64,000 bases of DNA from Mesorhizobium amorphae (GCF_014843845.1 NZ_JHQS01000122.1:1-64000), one strand, 5' to 3'. Numbered from the stretch's first letter, positions 8,662 through 17,651 are shown. Program-made: numbers and translations. The notes: generated by a model not told the origin, from the letters alone.

Positions 8662-8837
8662 GTTGATTCCTCCCGTTTTTCTTGTAACCAATATTGCAAA
8701 TGGTTAAGGATTTTGGTCAGATTGGTCAAGCAATAATTCGCATTCGACCGAGTTAGCACACGATCCGCGGTTCGCAGTTCGGATATTGACGGCCTCACGC
8801 TATCGATTTATCACCAAGGATAGGAATCAATCGGCGA

Positions 8838-8852
8838 ATTGGTTAAACCAAT
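8838..8852. promoter_or_regulatory. FadR-type operator (TGGT-N3-ACCA) over the regulator start
   Basis: The palindrome ATTGGTTAAACCAAT contains TGGTTAAACCA, which matches the TGGT-N3-ACCA pattern of FadR-subfamily GntR regulators. It overlaps the start codon of the GntR gene at 8851. Further half-sites lie in the same divergent spacer: AACCA at 8687-8691, TGGTT at 8701-8705 and the direct repeat TTGGTCA at 8713-8719 and 8722-8728. Binding here would control the regulator itself, and the other sites would control the operon at 8661. Confidence 0.6.
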
Positions 8853-9543
8853 GGACATTGTCGGAGACGGCGGTCACGCAGCGCTGGTACAGCTTCAGGC
8901 CTATCTGGCGCAGATGGACCTTTCCGGCGAGACGCGGCTGCCGGCCGAACGGGAGCTTTGCGAAAGTCTCGGCGTTTCGCGGGGCGATTTGCGCAAGGCT
9001 CTGGCGGTGCTTGAGAAGGACGGCCGCATCTGGCGTCACGTCGGCAAGGGCACCTTCGTCGGAAGCGGCCCGATCGAAGAGACGATCGGCATTTCGGAAA
9101 TCGCCGGGCGCACCAACCCCGCCGATGTGATGCGTGCGCGCCTTATCATCGAGCCGGAAATCGCGCGCGAGGCAGCCCTGCACGCCACGCTTGACGATAT
9201 AGCCGCGATGCGGAAATCCCTCGCCCAGACCCGCGAAGCGGCGACGTGGCGGCAGTATGAAAACATCGACAATCTGCTCCACCGCCAGATCGCTGAGGCG
9301 AGCAGCAACAACGTGCTGCTCGGCCTGTTCGACGTGCTGAACGCGGTGCGGCGTACCGTGGTCTGGGGCCGTCTGCGTGCCGATGGCACGCGCCCCCCGG
9401 CCGACCATCACAGTTTCGCCGACCACGAGAAGATCGTGGAGGCGATTGCCGACCGCGATCTTGCGGGCGCCGCGGCCGCGATGCGCCTGCATCTGGTGCA
9501 GGTTGGTCGGCGTTTGATTCCGGCACATGAGGCGGCTGAATAG
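8851..9543 (+). CDS. GntR family regulator, FadR (FCD) subfamily
   Basis: The 230-residue protein has an N-terminal winged helix (residues about 10-75, with LPAERELCESLGVSRGDLRKAL). A C-terminal FCD ligand domain follows, with MRARLIIEPEIAREAA and the histidine-rich DHHSFADHEKIVEAIADRDL that usually binds metal and effector. It is divergent from the transport/catabolic operon starting at 8661 and is its likely local regulator. A TTG start at 8839 is possible. The ATG at 8851 is more usual, although no clear ribosome site is seen for either. Its operator overlaps the start. Confidence 0.85.
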   Translation: MDIVGDGGHAALVQLQAYLAQMDLSGETRLPAERELCESLGVSRGDLRKALAVLEKDGRIWRHVGKGTFVGSGPIEETIGISEIAGRTNPADVMRARLIIEPEIAREAALHATLDDIAAMRKSLAQTREAATWRQYENIDNLLHRQIAEASSNNVLLGLFDVLNAVRRTVVWGRLRADGTRPPADHHSFADHEKIVEAIADRDLAGAAAAMRLHLVQVGRRLIPAHEAAE

Positions 9544-9628
9544 TACCTGCGCTGCCGTTTCGACGATCAGTCGGCTCAGCCCGTCATGGGGTGAGCGTGA
9601 TCCTATCGGGCGCCAGAATCGTATGACC

Positions 9629-11215
9629 TCAATAGCCGAGCGCCAGTCCATCCTTGCGCGGGTCGGACGCGCCGGTCAGCGTTCCCTTCGCCCAGTCGAT
9701 CAGCACCGCCTGCCCGCCGCCCAGAGGGTGATCGGGCTCGATCACCTGATGGCCGCGCCGGCGCAAGCCCTCAATCACGTCGGCCGGAACGCTTCGCTCC
9801 GCCTCGACGACGTCGTTGTTGTAGAAGACGCGCGGCGCGTCCAGCGCCTGCTGCGGGTCCATGCCGAAGTCGATCATGTTGGTGAGCAGGTGGACATGGC
9901 CGAAGGGCTGGTAGCCGCCGCCCATGACGCCAAACGGCATCACCGCGCGGCCATTCTTGGTCACCATGCCGGGCATGATCGTGTGCATCGGCCGCTTGCC
10001 GGGTGCGATGCAATTGGGGTGCTTCGGATTGAGCCGAAAGCTGGAGCCACGGTTCTGCAGCATGACGCCGGTCCTCGGACCGACAACCCCACTGCCGAAG
10101 GAATAGTAGGTCGAGTTGATGAAGCTCACGGCATTCAAGTCGCGGTCGACGATGGAGATGTAGACCGTGTCGCTGCCCGGCAGTTCCAAACGTGGCAGAT
10201 GCGTCATCGCGTGCTCGCGGTCGATCGCGGCGCGCAGCCTGTCGGCATAGGCGCCGGACAGAAGCTCCTTCACCGGCACCGCGACATGGTCCTGATCGCC
10301 GATGAGTGTGTCGCGGTCACGGTAAGCCAGGCGCCCGGCCTCTATCTCCAGATGCAGTCGCTCCGCGCCATTGGGGTCGAGCGCGCCGAGTTCGAAGCCG
10401 GAGAGCACATTCAGCATCAGCAGCGCCGTCAGCCCCTGGTTGTTCGGTGGCATCTGATGAATGCCGTAGCCGCCATAGGAGGTGCCGACCGGTGTCTTGT
10501 AGTCGCCCCTTGTCGCGGCGAAATCATCCAGAGTATGCAGGCCGCCCAGTTGGCGCAGCCGGCCGACAATGTCTTCCGCCACCGCGCCTTCATAGAAACC
10601 GGCGCGGCCGCTTTTAGCGATGATGCGCAGCGTCGCGGCCAATTCCGGCTGGCGGTGAACATCGCCGGCTTTCGGCGGCTTGCCACCGGGCAGGAAGATG
10701 CGCGCCGCCGCCTCATCGAGCGACAGATCGGTTTCCGGATCTTCCCAGTCGAAGGCGACGCGGTCGTGCACGACATAGCCGTTCTCGGCATAGTGGATGG
10801 CAGGCGCGAGAGCGTCGGCGATGCCCTTGCGGCCATGATCGGCCAACAGCCGGCACCAGGCGTCGACGGCGCCCGGCACGGTTACCGCGTGCGGACCTTG
10901 CTTGGGAAGCTCGCTAAAGCCGTTCTCCAGATACCAGTCGACGGTCGCGGCGGCGGGCGCGCGACCCGAACCGTTGAAGGCCAGCACCTCGCCCTGCCCT
11001 TTCGGGCAGTAGAGGACAAAACAATCGCCGCCAATGCCGGTCGATTGCGGCTCGACCACCGCCTGGACGGCGGCGGCGCAGACGGCGGCGTCCATGGCGT
11101 TGCCGCCGGAGCGCAGCATGTCGATGGCGGCTAGTGTCGAGAGCGGATGCGAGGTTGCGGCCATCGCTTCGGTAGCGCGGACCGGCGAGCGGCCTGGAAA
11201 CTGGAAATCACGCAT
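9629..11215 (-). CDS. Gamma-glutamyltransferase family protein
   Basis: The 528-residue protein has the large-subunit opening FPGRSPVRATEAMAATSHPLS and GGNAMDAAVCAAAVQAVVEP. The autoprocessing/nucleophile threonine is in GSDTVYISIVDRDLNAVSF, followed by FGSGVVGPRTGVMLQNRGS and MGGGYQPFGHV. It is therefore an Ntn-hydrolase expected to self-cleave into two subunits. No export signal is visible with the ATG at 11215, so it may be cytoplasmic, unlike classical periplasmic GGT. It ends the polyamine-type operon. I infer that it hydrolyses a gamma-glutamyl intermediate, as PuuD does in E. coli. An upstream start at 11326 is less likely. Confidence 0.85.
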   Translation of the reverse strand: MRDFQFPGRSPVRATEAMAATSHPLSTLAAIDMLRSGGNAMDAAVCAAAVQAVVEPQSTGIGGDCFVLYCPKGQGEVLAFNGSGRAPAAATVDWYLENGFSELPKQGPHAVTVPGAVDAWCRLLADHGRKGIADALAPAIHYAENGYVVHDRVAFDWEDPETDLSLDEAAARIFLPGGKPPKAGDVHRQPELAATLRIIAKSGRAGFYEGAVAEDIVGRLRQLGGLHTLDDFAATRGDYKTPVGTSYGGYGIHQMPPNNQGLTALLMLNVLSGFELGALDPNGAERLHLEIEAGRLAYRDRDTLIGDQDHVAVPVKELLSGAYADRLRAAIDREHAMTHLPRLELPGSDTVYISIVDRDLNAVSFINSTYYSFGSGVVGPRTGVMLQNRGSSFRLNPKHPNCIAPGKRPMHTIMPGMVTKNGRAVMPFGVMGGGYQPFGHVHLLTNMIDFGMDPQQALDAPRVFYNNDVVEAERSVPADVIEGLRRRGHQVIEPDHPLGGGQAVLIDWAKGTLTGASDPRKDGLALGY

Positions 11216-11422
11216 GCTGTTCTGGGTATCCTTTTGGATCACGGCATCGTCCGCGACCAGGAAGGGCGCGGGAGGCGGCAGGATGTACGATAGGGCAAGC
11301 GATGGCAGCGGCAACGACGAATTCAAGCCGCGCGGCCTGGCGTGCCGAGGCGCTGTATTGGAGGGCGCCGTTCAGGGAAGTTTCCCGGCGCGTCACAGCG
11401 CCGGGAAAGCCTGTCGAGATGA

Positions 11423-12838
11423 TCAGGCGCCGTAGCCGATGATGCCCTTGACCTCGAGGAAGTCGTGGATGGCCCAGTCCGCATACTCACGGCCGTTGCC
11501 GGACTGCTTGTAGCCGCCGAAGGGCGCGAACGTGTCCCACTCCGGATAGTTGATCGACACCTGGCCGGCGCGCAGGCGGGCAGCCACCTTGCGGGCGCGA
11601 TCGATGTCCTGCGACTGCACATAGGCGGCGAGACCGTAGACCGTGTCGTTGGCGATCTTCACCGCCTCGTCCTCGTCATTGTAGGAAATGACCGACAGCA
11701 CCGGCCCAAAAATCTCTTCCTTCTCGACGGTCATGCCCGGCGTGACGTGGCCGAATACGGTCGGGCGCACATAGTAGCCGCGGTTGAGGTGCTCGGGCCG
11801 ACCGGGACCGCCGGTGACGAGCGTCGCGCCTTCCTTGATGCCAGCCTCGATCAGCCGCTGGATCTTGTCGAACTGGATGTTGGAGACCACCGGTCCGAGC
11901 TTGGTCTCTTCCGAGCGCGGATCGCCGACCTTGTGCGCTTCGGCGGCCTGCTTGGCGATGGCCAGCGCCTCGTCATGGCGGCCGGCCGGCACCAGCATGC
12001 GCGTCGGCGCATCGCAGGACTGGCCGCTGTTGCCGAAACAGGCGTTGACGCCCTGGCGCACGGCGGCCTCGAAGTCGGCGTCCGGCAGCACGATGTTGGC
12101 CGACTTGCCGCCAAGCTCCTGCGCCACGCGCTTGACTGTCTCGGCCGCCGTCTTGGCGACGATGATGCCCGCGCGGGTCGAGCCCGTAAACGAGACCATG
12201 TCGACATCGGGATGACCGGCCATGATCTGGCCGACGTCCGGACCGGTGCCGTTGACCATGTTGTAGACGCCCTTCGGCGTGCCTGCGGCCTCCATCACTT
12301 CCGAGAAGACGATGCCGCTGATCGGTGCGATCTCGGACGGCTTCAGCACCACGGTGCAGCCGGCAGCGATGGCCGGCGCCACCTTGCAGACGATCTGGTT
12401 GAGCGGCCAGTTCCAGGGCGTGATCAGCGCGCAGACGCCGATCGGCTCCTTGACCACCATGGTGCCGCCGCGCTTCTCGCTGAAATCATAGTCCTCCAGC
12501 GCCTTGATGGTGGCTTCCATATGCGCCCTGCCGGCCCAGGCCTGCGCCTCGCGCGCCCAGGTGATCGGCGCACCCATCTCCTGGCTGACGGCCTGGGCGA
12601 TGTCCTCGTAGCGCTTGTTGTAGACTTCGAGGATACGCTTCAGGAGCGTCAGGCGCTCGGCCTTGCTGGTCTGCGAGAAAGACGGGAAAGCGGCCACCGC
12701 GTTGTCGACATCGGCCTTCGAGCCAACGGATATCTTGGTGTAGGCCTCTTCGGTGGAGGGGTCGATCACGTCCAGCGTTGCCGGCACCACGGGCGCCACC
12801 CATTTGCCGTCGATGAAGAAATTCAGATGATTGCTCAC
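11423..12838 (-). CDS. NAD-dependent aldehyde dehydrogenase
   Basis: The 471-residue enzyme carries PWNWPLNQ, the general-base glutamate in ELGGKSANIVL, the catalytic cysteine in FGNSGQSCDAPTR and the C-terminal PFGGYKQSGNGRE. All belong to the ALDH superfamily. In a polyamine operon it would oxidise an aminoaldehyde or gamma-glutamyl-aminoaldehyde to the acid, the PuuC role. I choose the GTG at 12838 because GGAG lies nine bases before it. An upstream start at 12907 would overlap the ATPase gene. Substrate inferred from context only. Confidence 0.88.
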   Translation of the reverse strand: MSNHLNFFIDGKWVAPVVPATLDVIDPSTEEAYTKISVGSKADVDNAVAAFPSFSQTSKAERLTLLKRILEVYNKRYEDIAQAVSQEMGAPITWAREAQAWAGRAHMEATIKALEDYDFSEKRGGTMVVKEPIGVCALITPWNWPLNQIVCKVAPAIAAGCTVVLKPSEIAPISGIVFSEVMEAAGTPKGVYNMVNGTGPDVGQIMAGHPDVDMVSFTGSTRAGIIVAKTAAETVKRVAQELGGKSANIVLPDADFEAAVRQGVNACFGNSGQSCDAPTRMLVPAGRHDEALAIAKQAAEAHKVGDPRSEETKLGPVVSNIQFDKIQRLIEAGIKEGATLVTGGPGRPEHLNRGYYVRPTVFGHVTPGMTVEKEEIFGPVLSVISYNDEDEAVKIANDTVYGLAAYVQSQDIDRARKVAARLRAGQVSINYPEWDTFAPFGGYKQSGNGREYADWAIHDFLEVKGIIGYGA

Positions 12839-12875
12839 AGGCAGTGCTCCGGTTTTTCTGGAAGATGAAATGAGG

Positions 12876-13961
12876 TTAGCTTGGCAGCATAGGGCAGCTA
12901 GCGCCACGGCGCAGGCTGATATGCGCCACGTCGCCGACGCTGAATTGAAAACCTTCGGCCCGGCGCGGCGCGTCGATCACCACCGGCATCCCCTGCCCCA
13001 ATTCGGCATGCAGACGCAAGGTGCGGCCGTGGAAGACGATGCTGTTGACCCGCGCCGGCGCGGTGCCGGAGGCCGCCTCGGTTGCCACCAGCAGGTCCTC
13101 GGGACGCACGCCGATGGTGCGTACAGCGCCTTCGCCGGGTGCCTCGCCGGTTTCCAAAACAGCCTCCAAGGGCAACGTGCCAGCGGTGAAGCGCAGGCGG
13201 TCGCCGTCGCGGCCGACAAAGCGCGACTGCAGCAGGTTCATCGTGCCGATGAAGCTGGCAACGAATTTGGTGGCGGGCCGGTCGTAGAGCGTCGCCGGCG
13301 GTGCGATCTGTTCGATGCGACCCTTGTTCATGACGACGATGCGGTCGGAGATCGACAGCGCCTCGGTCTGGTCGTGGGTGACCATGACGAAGGTGGTGCC
13401 AAGCCGCGACTGCAACCGCTTCAGTTCGACCTGCATCTGTTCGCGCAGATGCGCGTCGAGCGCCGACAGCGGCTCGTCGAGCAACAGCACGCGCGGGTCG
13501 CAGACAATGGCGCGAGCGAGCGCGACGCGTTGGCGCTGGCCGCCCGAGAGCTCAGACACGCGGGCGCCGATCTTGTCGCCGAGGCCGACCATGTCGAGCG
13601 CTTCGCCGACGCGCTTGGCCTGTTCCGTCCCCGAGAGCTTGCGCAGCGACAGGCCGAAGCCGACATTCTCAGTGACGTTCATGTGCGGGAACAGCGCATA
13701 GTCCTGGAACACGGTGTTGACCGGCCGGTCGAACGGCCTGAGCGCGGTGATGTCGCGGCCTTCGAGCAGCACCTTGCCGCTCGACGGGCTCTCGAAACCG
13801 GCGATCACCCTGAGGCTGGTGGTCTTGCCGCAGCCGGAGGGTCCAAGCAAGGTCAGGAATTCGCCGCGGGCGATGTCGAGGTCGACGGCGTCAAGCCCGA
13901 CGATGCCGCCGGGGAAAATCTTCGAGACCGCATCCAGCCGCACCAGGGCATCAGGCGCCAT
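12876..13961 (-). CDS. ABC transporter ATP-binding protein, PotA type
   Basis: This 361-residue ATPase has Walker A GPSGCGKTT, Q-loop VFQDYALFPHMNV, signature LSGGQRQRVALARAI, Walker B VLLLDEPLSALD and a C-terminal TOBE region (about residues 270-350) typical of spermidine/putrescine and iron importers. The ATG at 13961 has GAGG six bases before it and overlaps the 3' end of the XRE-cupin gene by 11 bases. It completes the importer whose permeases and binding protein are upstream, separated from it by the regulator gene. Confidence 0.9.
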   Translation of the reverse strand: MAPDALVRLDAVSKIFPGGIVGLDAVDLDIARGEFLTLLGPSGCGKTTSLRVIAGFESPSSGKVLLEGRDITALRPFDRPVNTVFQDYALFPHMNVTENVGFGLSLRKLSGTEQAKRVGEALDMVGLGDKIGARVSELSGGQRQRVALARAIVCDPRVLLLDEPLSALDAHLREQMQVELKRLQSRLGTTFVMVTHDQTEALSISDRIVVMNKGRIEQIAPPATLYDRPATKFVASFIGTMNLLQSRFVGRDGDRLRFTAGTLPLEAVLETGEAPGEGAVRTIGVRPEDLLVATEAASGTAPARVNSIVFHGRTLRLHAELGQGMPVVIDAPRRAEGFQFSVGDVAHISLRRGASCPMLPS

Positions 13962-14559
13962 CGCGCACCTCGGATGGTTTTGTCGTGTTGACCCACAGGA
14001 TCTGGCAGCGCTCGACACCCGGGTTGCGGAAGGCGTGCAGAAGCGTGCTCTTGAAAGCAAAACTGTCGCCGGCCTTCAGCCCGTAGGTGGTCGCATCCAC
14101 CACCAGCTCGACCTCGCCCGACAGGACATAGCCGAACTCATGGCCGGCATGCGCATAGGCCTCGGCGGTGCCGCCGCCGGCCTCGACGCTCACCAGCATG
14201 CCGGTGAGCGTGGCGGCGGGCGGCGACAGCAGCGCCTTGGCGATGCCTTCCGACTTCACCGGGATCTGCCGCCGCTTGTCGGCGCGCACGCAATAGAGGT
14301 CGTTGACGGCATCGTTGCCGTCGGCGATCAGTGCCGACGGCTCGATGTCCAAAGCGGCGGCGAGCGGCCAGATCACTTTGACGCGCAGCGAGGACATGCC
14401 ACGCTCGATCTGGCTCAGCGCCCCGATCGACACGCCGGCCTTGGCGGCAAGCTCGGCCAGCGACAGGTTGCGCTCCAGCCGCAGCGCCCGCACGCGCCGG
14501 CCGACCCGCACGTCGGCATCGTCCTTCGGCCTATCGGCCGCCTCGTCCAGCATGTCCAT
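13951..14559 (-). CDS. XRE family regulator with C-terminal cupin (PuuR-like)
   Basis: The 202-residue protein has a helix-turn-helix at residues about 18-72 (RLERNLSLAELAAKAGVSIGALSQIERG in pieces) and a small cupin domain at about 120-190 (HEFGYVLSGEVELVVDATTYGL). This is the layout of PuuR, the E. coli putrescine-utilisation repressor, and of many amino-acid and polyamine sensors. It lies within the operon it probably controls. The paired TTTCA-N6-TGAAA sites at 17593 and 18978 are its likely operators. The start is supported by GAGGA upstream. Confidence 0.85.
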   Translation of the reverse strand: MDMLDEAADRPKDDADVRVGRRVRALRLERNLSLAELAAKAGVSIGALSQIERGMSSLRVKVIWPLAAALDIEPSALIADGNDAVNDLYCVRADKRRQIPVKSEGIAKALLSPPAATLTGMLVSVEAGGGTAEAYAHAGHEFGYVLSGEVELVVDATTYGLKAGDSFAFKSTLLHAFRNPGVERCQILWVNTTKPSEVRDGA

Positions 14560-14580
14560 CCGTTCGTCCTCGTTTGCTTG

Positions 14581-14733
14581 CCCTCTCCCTTCTCCCCTTG
14601 TGGGAGAAGGTGGATCGGCGCGAAGCGCCGAGACGGATGAGGGGTGTTGGCCGGAGCACCGTCATTGCCAAGCTGGAACACCCCCCATCCGTCGCCTTCG
14701 GCGACACCTTCTCCCACAAGGGGAGAAGGAGGA
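14581..14733. repeat. Large imperfect palindromic repeat (MITE-like)
   Basis: Two arms of about 55-60 bases face each other. The left arm has TTCTCCCCTTGTGGGAGAAG and GACGGATGAGGGGTG, and the right arm has the complements CACCCCCCATCCGTC and CTTCTCCCACAAGGGGAGAA. Each arm also forms its own small hairpins. Elements of this form are abundant in Mesorhizobium genomes. This one separates the binding-protein stop from the XRE gene inside one operon, so it may lower downstream transcription or protect the upstream mRNA. Confidence 0.8.
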
Positions 14734-14739
14734 ACCAGC

Positions 14740-15810
14740 TCAGCCGCCCGCCTTCACCTTCTCAAACATCTTGGCGAGATCGTCATTCTGTTTCATCGGC
14801 CCGGTGAAGATTGTGGTCTTCAGCATCACCTCCGGGTCGGACGGCAGCTGCAGCTTGTCCAGCTCCTCCTTCGGCACGGCGGCGAAGGCCGAACTGGTCG
14901 AGCTGCCATAGCCATAGGCCTGGATCAGGTATTTGCCCGAATCCGTCTCCAGCCGGCTGTTGATAAAGTCATAGGCGAGGTCGACATTCTTGGCGTCCTT
15001 GAGCATGACGAAGCCGCAAGCCCAAGTCAGCATGCCTTCCTTCGGCTTCATGAACTCGACCGGCACGCCCTGCTTCTTCAGCGAAGTGGCCGACGCGTTC
15101 CACGTCATGGCGGCGACCAGCTGGCCGCTGGCCAGCGCCTGCTCCACCGAGGTCATGTCGGTGGTGTAGTTGGAGAGCAGCGGACGCTGCTCGCGCAGCT
15201 TCTCCGCCACCTTGTCCATTTGCTCGGGCGTCATGTCGAACGGATTGACGCCGGCGAGAAGCGCCGCCACGACTGGCGTGTCGTGCACGGCATCGATTGT
15301 CGCCATGCGCCCGGCATATTGCTTGTCCCACAGCAGGTTCCAGCTCGCTTCGGGATCCTTCACCAGGTCGGTGCGGTAGAGGATCGAGGTGTTGCCCCAG
15401 TCCCACGGCACCATCCAGACTTTGCCGTCGCCGGCCTGCAAATCGGGCAGGTTCTTGAACACCGGGAAGATCGAATCCCAGTTCTTGATGCGCTTGGTGT
15501 CGATCGGCTGCAGCAGGCCTTCCTTGTTCCAGCGCGCCACCTTGTCGTAGCACGGGTGGGCGACATCCGGCCGGAAGCCGGCCTTGACCTTGGTGAAGGC
15601 GTCGTCATCGTCGCCGAAGATCGAGGCCTCGACGCCATCGGGATGGGCGGCAAGGAAGCTCTTGTTGAAGTCGGGCAGTTCGTAGCCCGACCAGGTGAAA
15701 TATTGCAGCTTGTCGCCGGCGAAGGCGACTGTCGACGACAGCGCCAGCGCGAGAGCGGCGAGGCCGGCTCGCGCCTTGTTTCCGGTGATCGATTTCAGGT
15801 CGAATGCCAT
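14740..15810 (-). CDS. ABC transporter substrate-binding protein, spermidine/putrescine type
   Basis: The 356-residue periplasmic protein has a signal peptide (N-terminal ITGNKARAGLAALALALSS, likely cut after VAFA). The mature part begins DKLQYFTWSGYELPDFNKSF, close to the PotD/PotF opening. WMVPWDWGNTSILYR and MTWNASATSLKKQG are also typical of this family. It would deliver a polyamine or related cation to the two permeases encoded just upstream. GAGGAG precedes the ATG. The stop is followed immediately by the palindromic repeat. Confidence 0.9.
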   Translation of the reverse strand: MAFDLKSITGNKARAGLAALALALSSTVAFAGDKLQYFTWSGYELPDFNKSFLAAHPDGVEASIFGDDDDAFTKVKAGFRPDVAHPCYDKVARWNKEGLLQPIDTKRIKNWDSIFPVFKNLPDLQAGDGKVWMVPWDWGNTSILYRTDLVKDPEASWNLLWDKQYAGRMATIDAVHDTPVVAALLAGVNPFDMTPEQMDKVAEKLREQRPLLSNYTTDMTSVEQALASGQLVAAMTWNASATSLKKQGVPVEFMKPKEGMLTWACGFVMLKDAKNVDLAYDFINSRLETDSGKYLIQAYGYGSSTSSAFAAVPKEELDKLQLPSDPEVMLKTTIFTGPMKQNDDLAKMFEKVKAGG

Positions 15811-15836
15811 TTTCGTTCTCCTCTTCGTTGTTATGG

Positions 15837-16670
15837 TCAGGCTGGGTTGGCGGCGGCTGTCCGGCGGGCGGTGCCGAGCCCGCGGTGGCGCAAAACTTCG
15901 GCGAAGGCGGCGATGACGAAGGACGCGACCAGGATCGCGGTGCCCAGCGCCATGACGGTCGGCAGCGAGCGCGGGAAGCGCAGCTGGCTCCAGATGTAGA
16001 GCGGCAGCGTCGGCTCGGTTCCGGCCAGGAAGAACACGACGATGAACTCGTCGAAGGACGTCAGGAAAGCCAGCATGAAGGCCGACAGCACGGCCGGCAG
16101 GCTGAGCGGCAGCATGACGCGCCGGAACGTCGTCCAGTCGGAGGCGCCCAGATCGAGTGCCGCCTCGCGGATGGTCTTCGGGATGGCGGCGAAGCGGCTG
16201 CGCATGACGACCACGGTCGTCGGCAGTGCCACCAATATGTGGCCGAGCACTATAGCGACGCGCGACGGGCCGAAGCCGACGAGGTTGACCAGGATCAGCA
16301 GCGAAATGCCGACGATGACGCCGGGAATGAGGATCGGCAGCCGGGCAATGGCGCTGATGGTGGCGGCCAGCGGCGAGCGGCCATAGAGGTCCATGTAGGA
16401 CACGGTGATACCGCAGAGAGTAGCGCCGCTGGCGGCGATGGTGCCGATGACGAGGCTGTTGGCTAATGCGCCTGACAGGGCCGGATTGCCGTAGAGCGTC
16501 GCGTACCATTGCAGCGTAAAACCTTGCAGCGGAAACGCCGCCTGGATGGAATCGTTGAAGGAAAACAGCGGGATCAGCAGGATCGGCAGATAGAGGAAGA
16601 CCAGATAGGCAAGCACATAGGCGCCGAGCCAGCGACCGCCTGCATTGGCCTCGGTGCGCGCCGTGCTCAT
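15837..16670 (-). CDS. ABC transporter permease, PotC type
   Basis: The 277-residue protein has a first membrane helix at about residues 12-35 (LGAYVLAYLVFLYLPILLIP) and the EAA loop IREAALDLGASDWTTFRRVMLP of polyamine-type inner-membrane permeases. It overlaps the other permease gene by four bases and precedes the binding-protein gene by 26 bases, so the order is permease, permease, binding protein. It would form a heterodimer with the 16667-17554 product. Confidence 0.92.
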   Translation of the reverse strand: MSTARTEANAGGRWLGAYVLAYLVFLYLPILLIPLFSFNDSIQAAFPLQGFTLQWYATLYGNPALSGALANSLVIGTIAASGATLCGITVSYMDLYGRSPLAATISAIARLPILIPGVIVGISLLILVNLVGFGPSRVAIVLGHILVALPTTVVVMRSRFAAIPKTIREAALDLGASDWTTFRRVMLPLSLPAVLSAFMLAFLTSFDEFIVVFFLAGTEPTLPLYIWSQLRFPRSLPTVMALGTAILVASFVIAAFAEVLRHRGLGTARRTAAANPA

Positions 16671-17554
16671 GTGCGGCTGCCGAATCTGCGGTCGGCACCG
16701 CGCGCGACCAGGACCACGCAGAGGATGACCAGCATGACGCAGACCGAAAGTGCCGCGCCGAACGGCCAGTCATTGGCCTTGCCGAACTCGGACTGGATCA
16801 GCGAGCCGATCATGGTGCTGGCCGGACCGCCGACCATGGCCGGGGTGACGTAGTCGCCGACCGTCGGCACGAAGACGACGAGCGCCGCTGCCAATACGCC
16901 CGGCATCGAGTTCGGCAGCACGACGCGGCGGAAAGAGGTGAACGGCCTGGCGCCAAGATCGGACGCCGCTTCGAGCAGCGATTTCGGAATGGTGTCGAGC
17001 GCCACATAGATGGGCAGGATGGCGAAGGGCGCGTAGGCATGAGCGAGCGTGACGACGACCGCGGCCGGCGTGTTGAGGAAGGCAAGCGTCGGCTCCGACC
17101 AGATGCCGCTTTCGATCAGCGCCGAGTTCAGCACGCCATTATAGGCGAGCACGATCTTCCAGGCGAAGACGCGCAAGAGATAGCTGGTCCAGAACGGCAG
17201 CGTCACCAGGAACAGCAGGAGGCCGCGCCGCCGCCCGGCGTGGAAGGCGAGATAATAGGCGACGGGATAGGCGGTGACGACGGTCGCCAATGTTACCAGG
17301 CCGGCGATTGCCAGCGAGCGTAGCGTCACCGTCCAGTAGAGCGGTTCGGACGCGACCGTGGCGAAGTTCGCGACAGTGAGGCCGGCCCCGAGCAGTGAGC
17401 CGTCATTGCCGCGGAAGGCGAGGAAGAGCACGAGGCCGAGGGCAAACAGGATGAGGAAGAAAGTGACCAGTCCGCCCGGCAGCAGCATCGCGAAGCGAAA
17501 AGCCGGTGAAGACCGGGATTCCGGCAGCGACTGCCCTGCAACGATGGTCGACAT
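16667..17554 (-). CDS. ABC transporter permease, PotB type
   Basis: The 295-residue protein has about six membrane helices and the EAA loop LLEAASDLGARPFTSFRRVVLP, followed by GDYVTPAMVGGP as in PotB. It is the first gene of the transporter unit. The ATG at 17554 is preferred. A TTG at 17566 is possible and neither start has a strong ribosome site. The TTTCA-N6-TGAAA palindrome lies about 40 bases upstream, which suggests a promoter for the transporter genes apart from that of the FAD oxidase gene. Confidence 0.92.
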   Translation of the reverse strand: MSTIVAGQSLPESRSSPAFRFAMLLPGGLVTFFLILFALGLVLFLAFRGNDGSLLGAGLTVANFATVASEPLYWTVTLRSLAIAGLVTLATVVTAYPVAYYLAFHAGRRRGLLLFLVTLPFWTSYLLRVFAWKIVLAYNGVLNSALIESGIWSEPTLAFLNTPAAVVVTLAHAYAPFAILPIYVALDTIPKSLLEAASDLGARPFTSFRRVVLPNSMPGVLAAALVVFVPTVGDYVTPAMVGGPASTMIGSLIQSEFGKANDWPFGAALSVCVMLVILCVVLVARGADRRFGSRT

Positions 17555-17592
17555 CGAACCGTCCAAAGGAATTATGAAATCGGCTTAGCTTT

Positions 17593-17608
17593 TTTCATAT
17601 TCATGAAA
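17593..17608. promoter_or_regulatory. TTTCA-N6-TGAAA operator candidate (transporter side)
   Basis: The 16-base sequence TTTCATATTCATGAAA is an inverted repeat with a six-base spacer, in the 97-base gap before the PotB-type gene. A further ATGAAA half-site is at 17574-17579. The same arm sequence and spacing recur at 18978-18993, upstream of the FAD oxidase. The XRE-cupin regulator encoded in the operon is the natural candidate to bind both. Confidence 0.55.
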
Positions 17609-17651
17609 CTGTCAAGTTGAATCGCATGGTGCCCAACCGCCGCCTTCGAAA

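Noticed and set aside
6745..8736. A 663-codon open frame on the plus strand
   Set aside because: It is antisense to the permease and binding-protein genes, has a low-complexity Arg/Asp/Gln-rich translation and no domain. It is a by-product of high GC.
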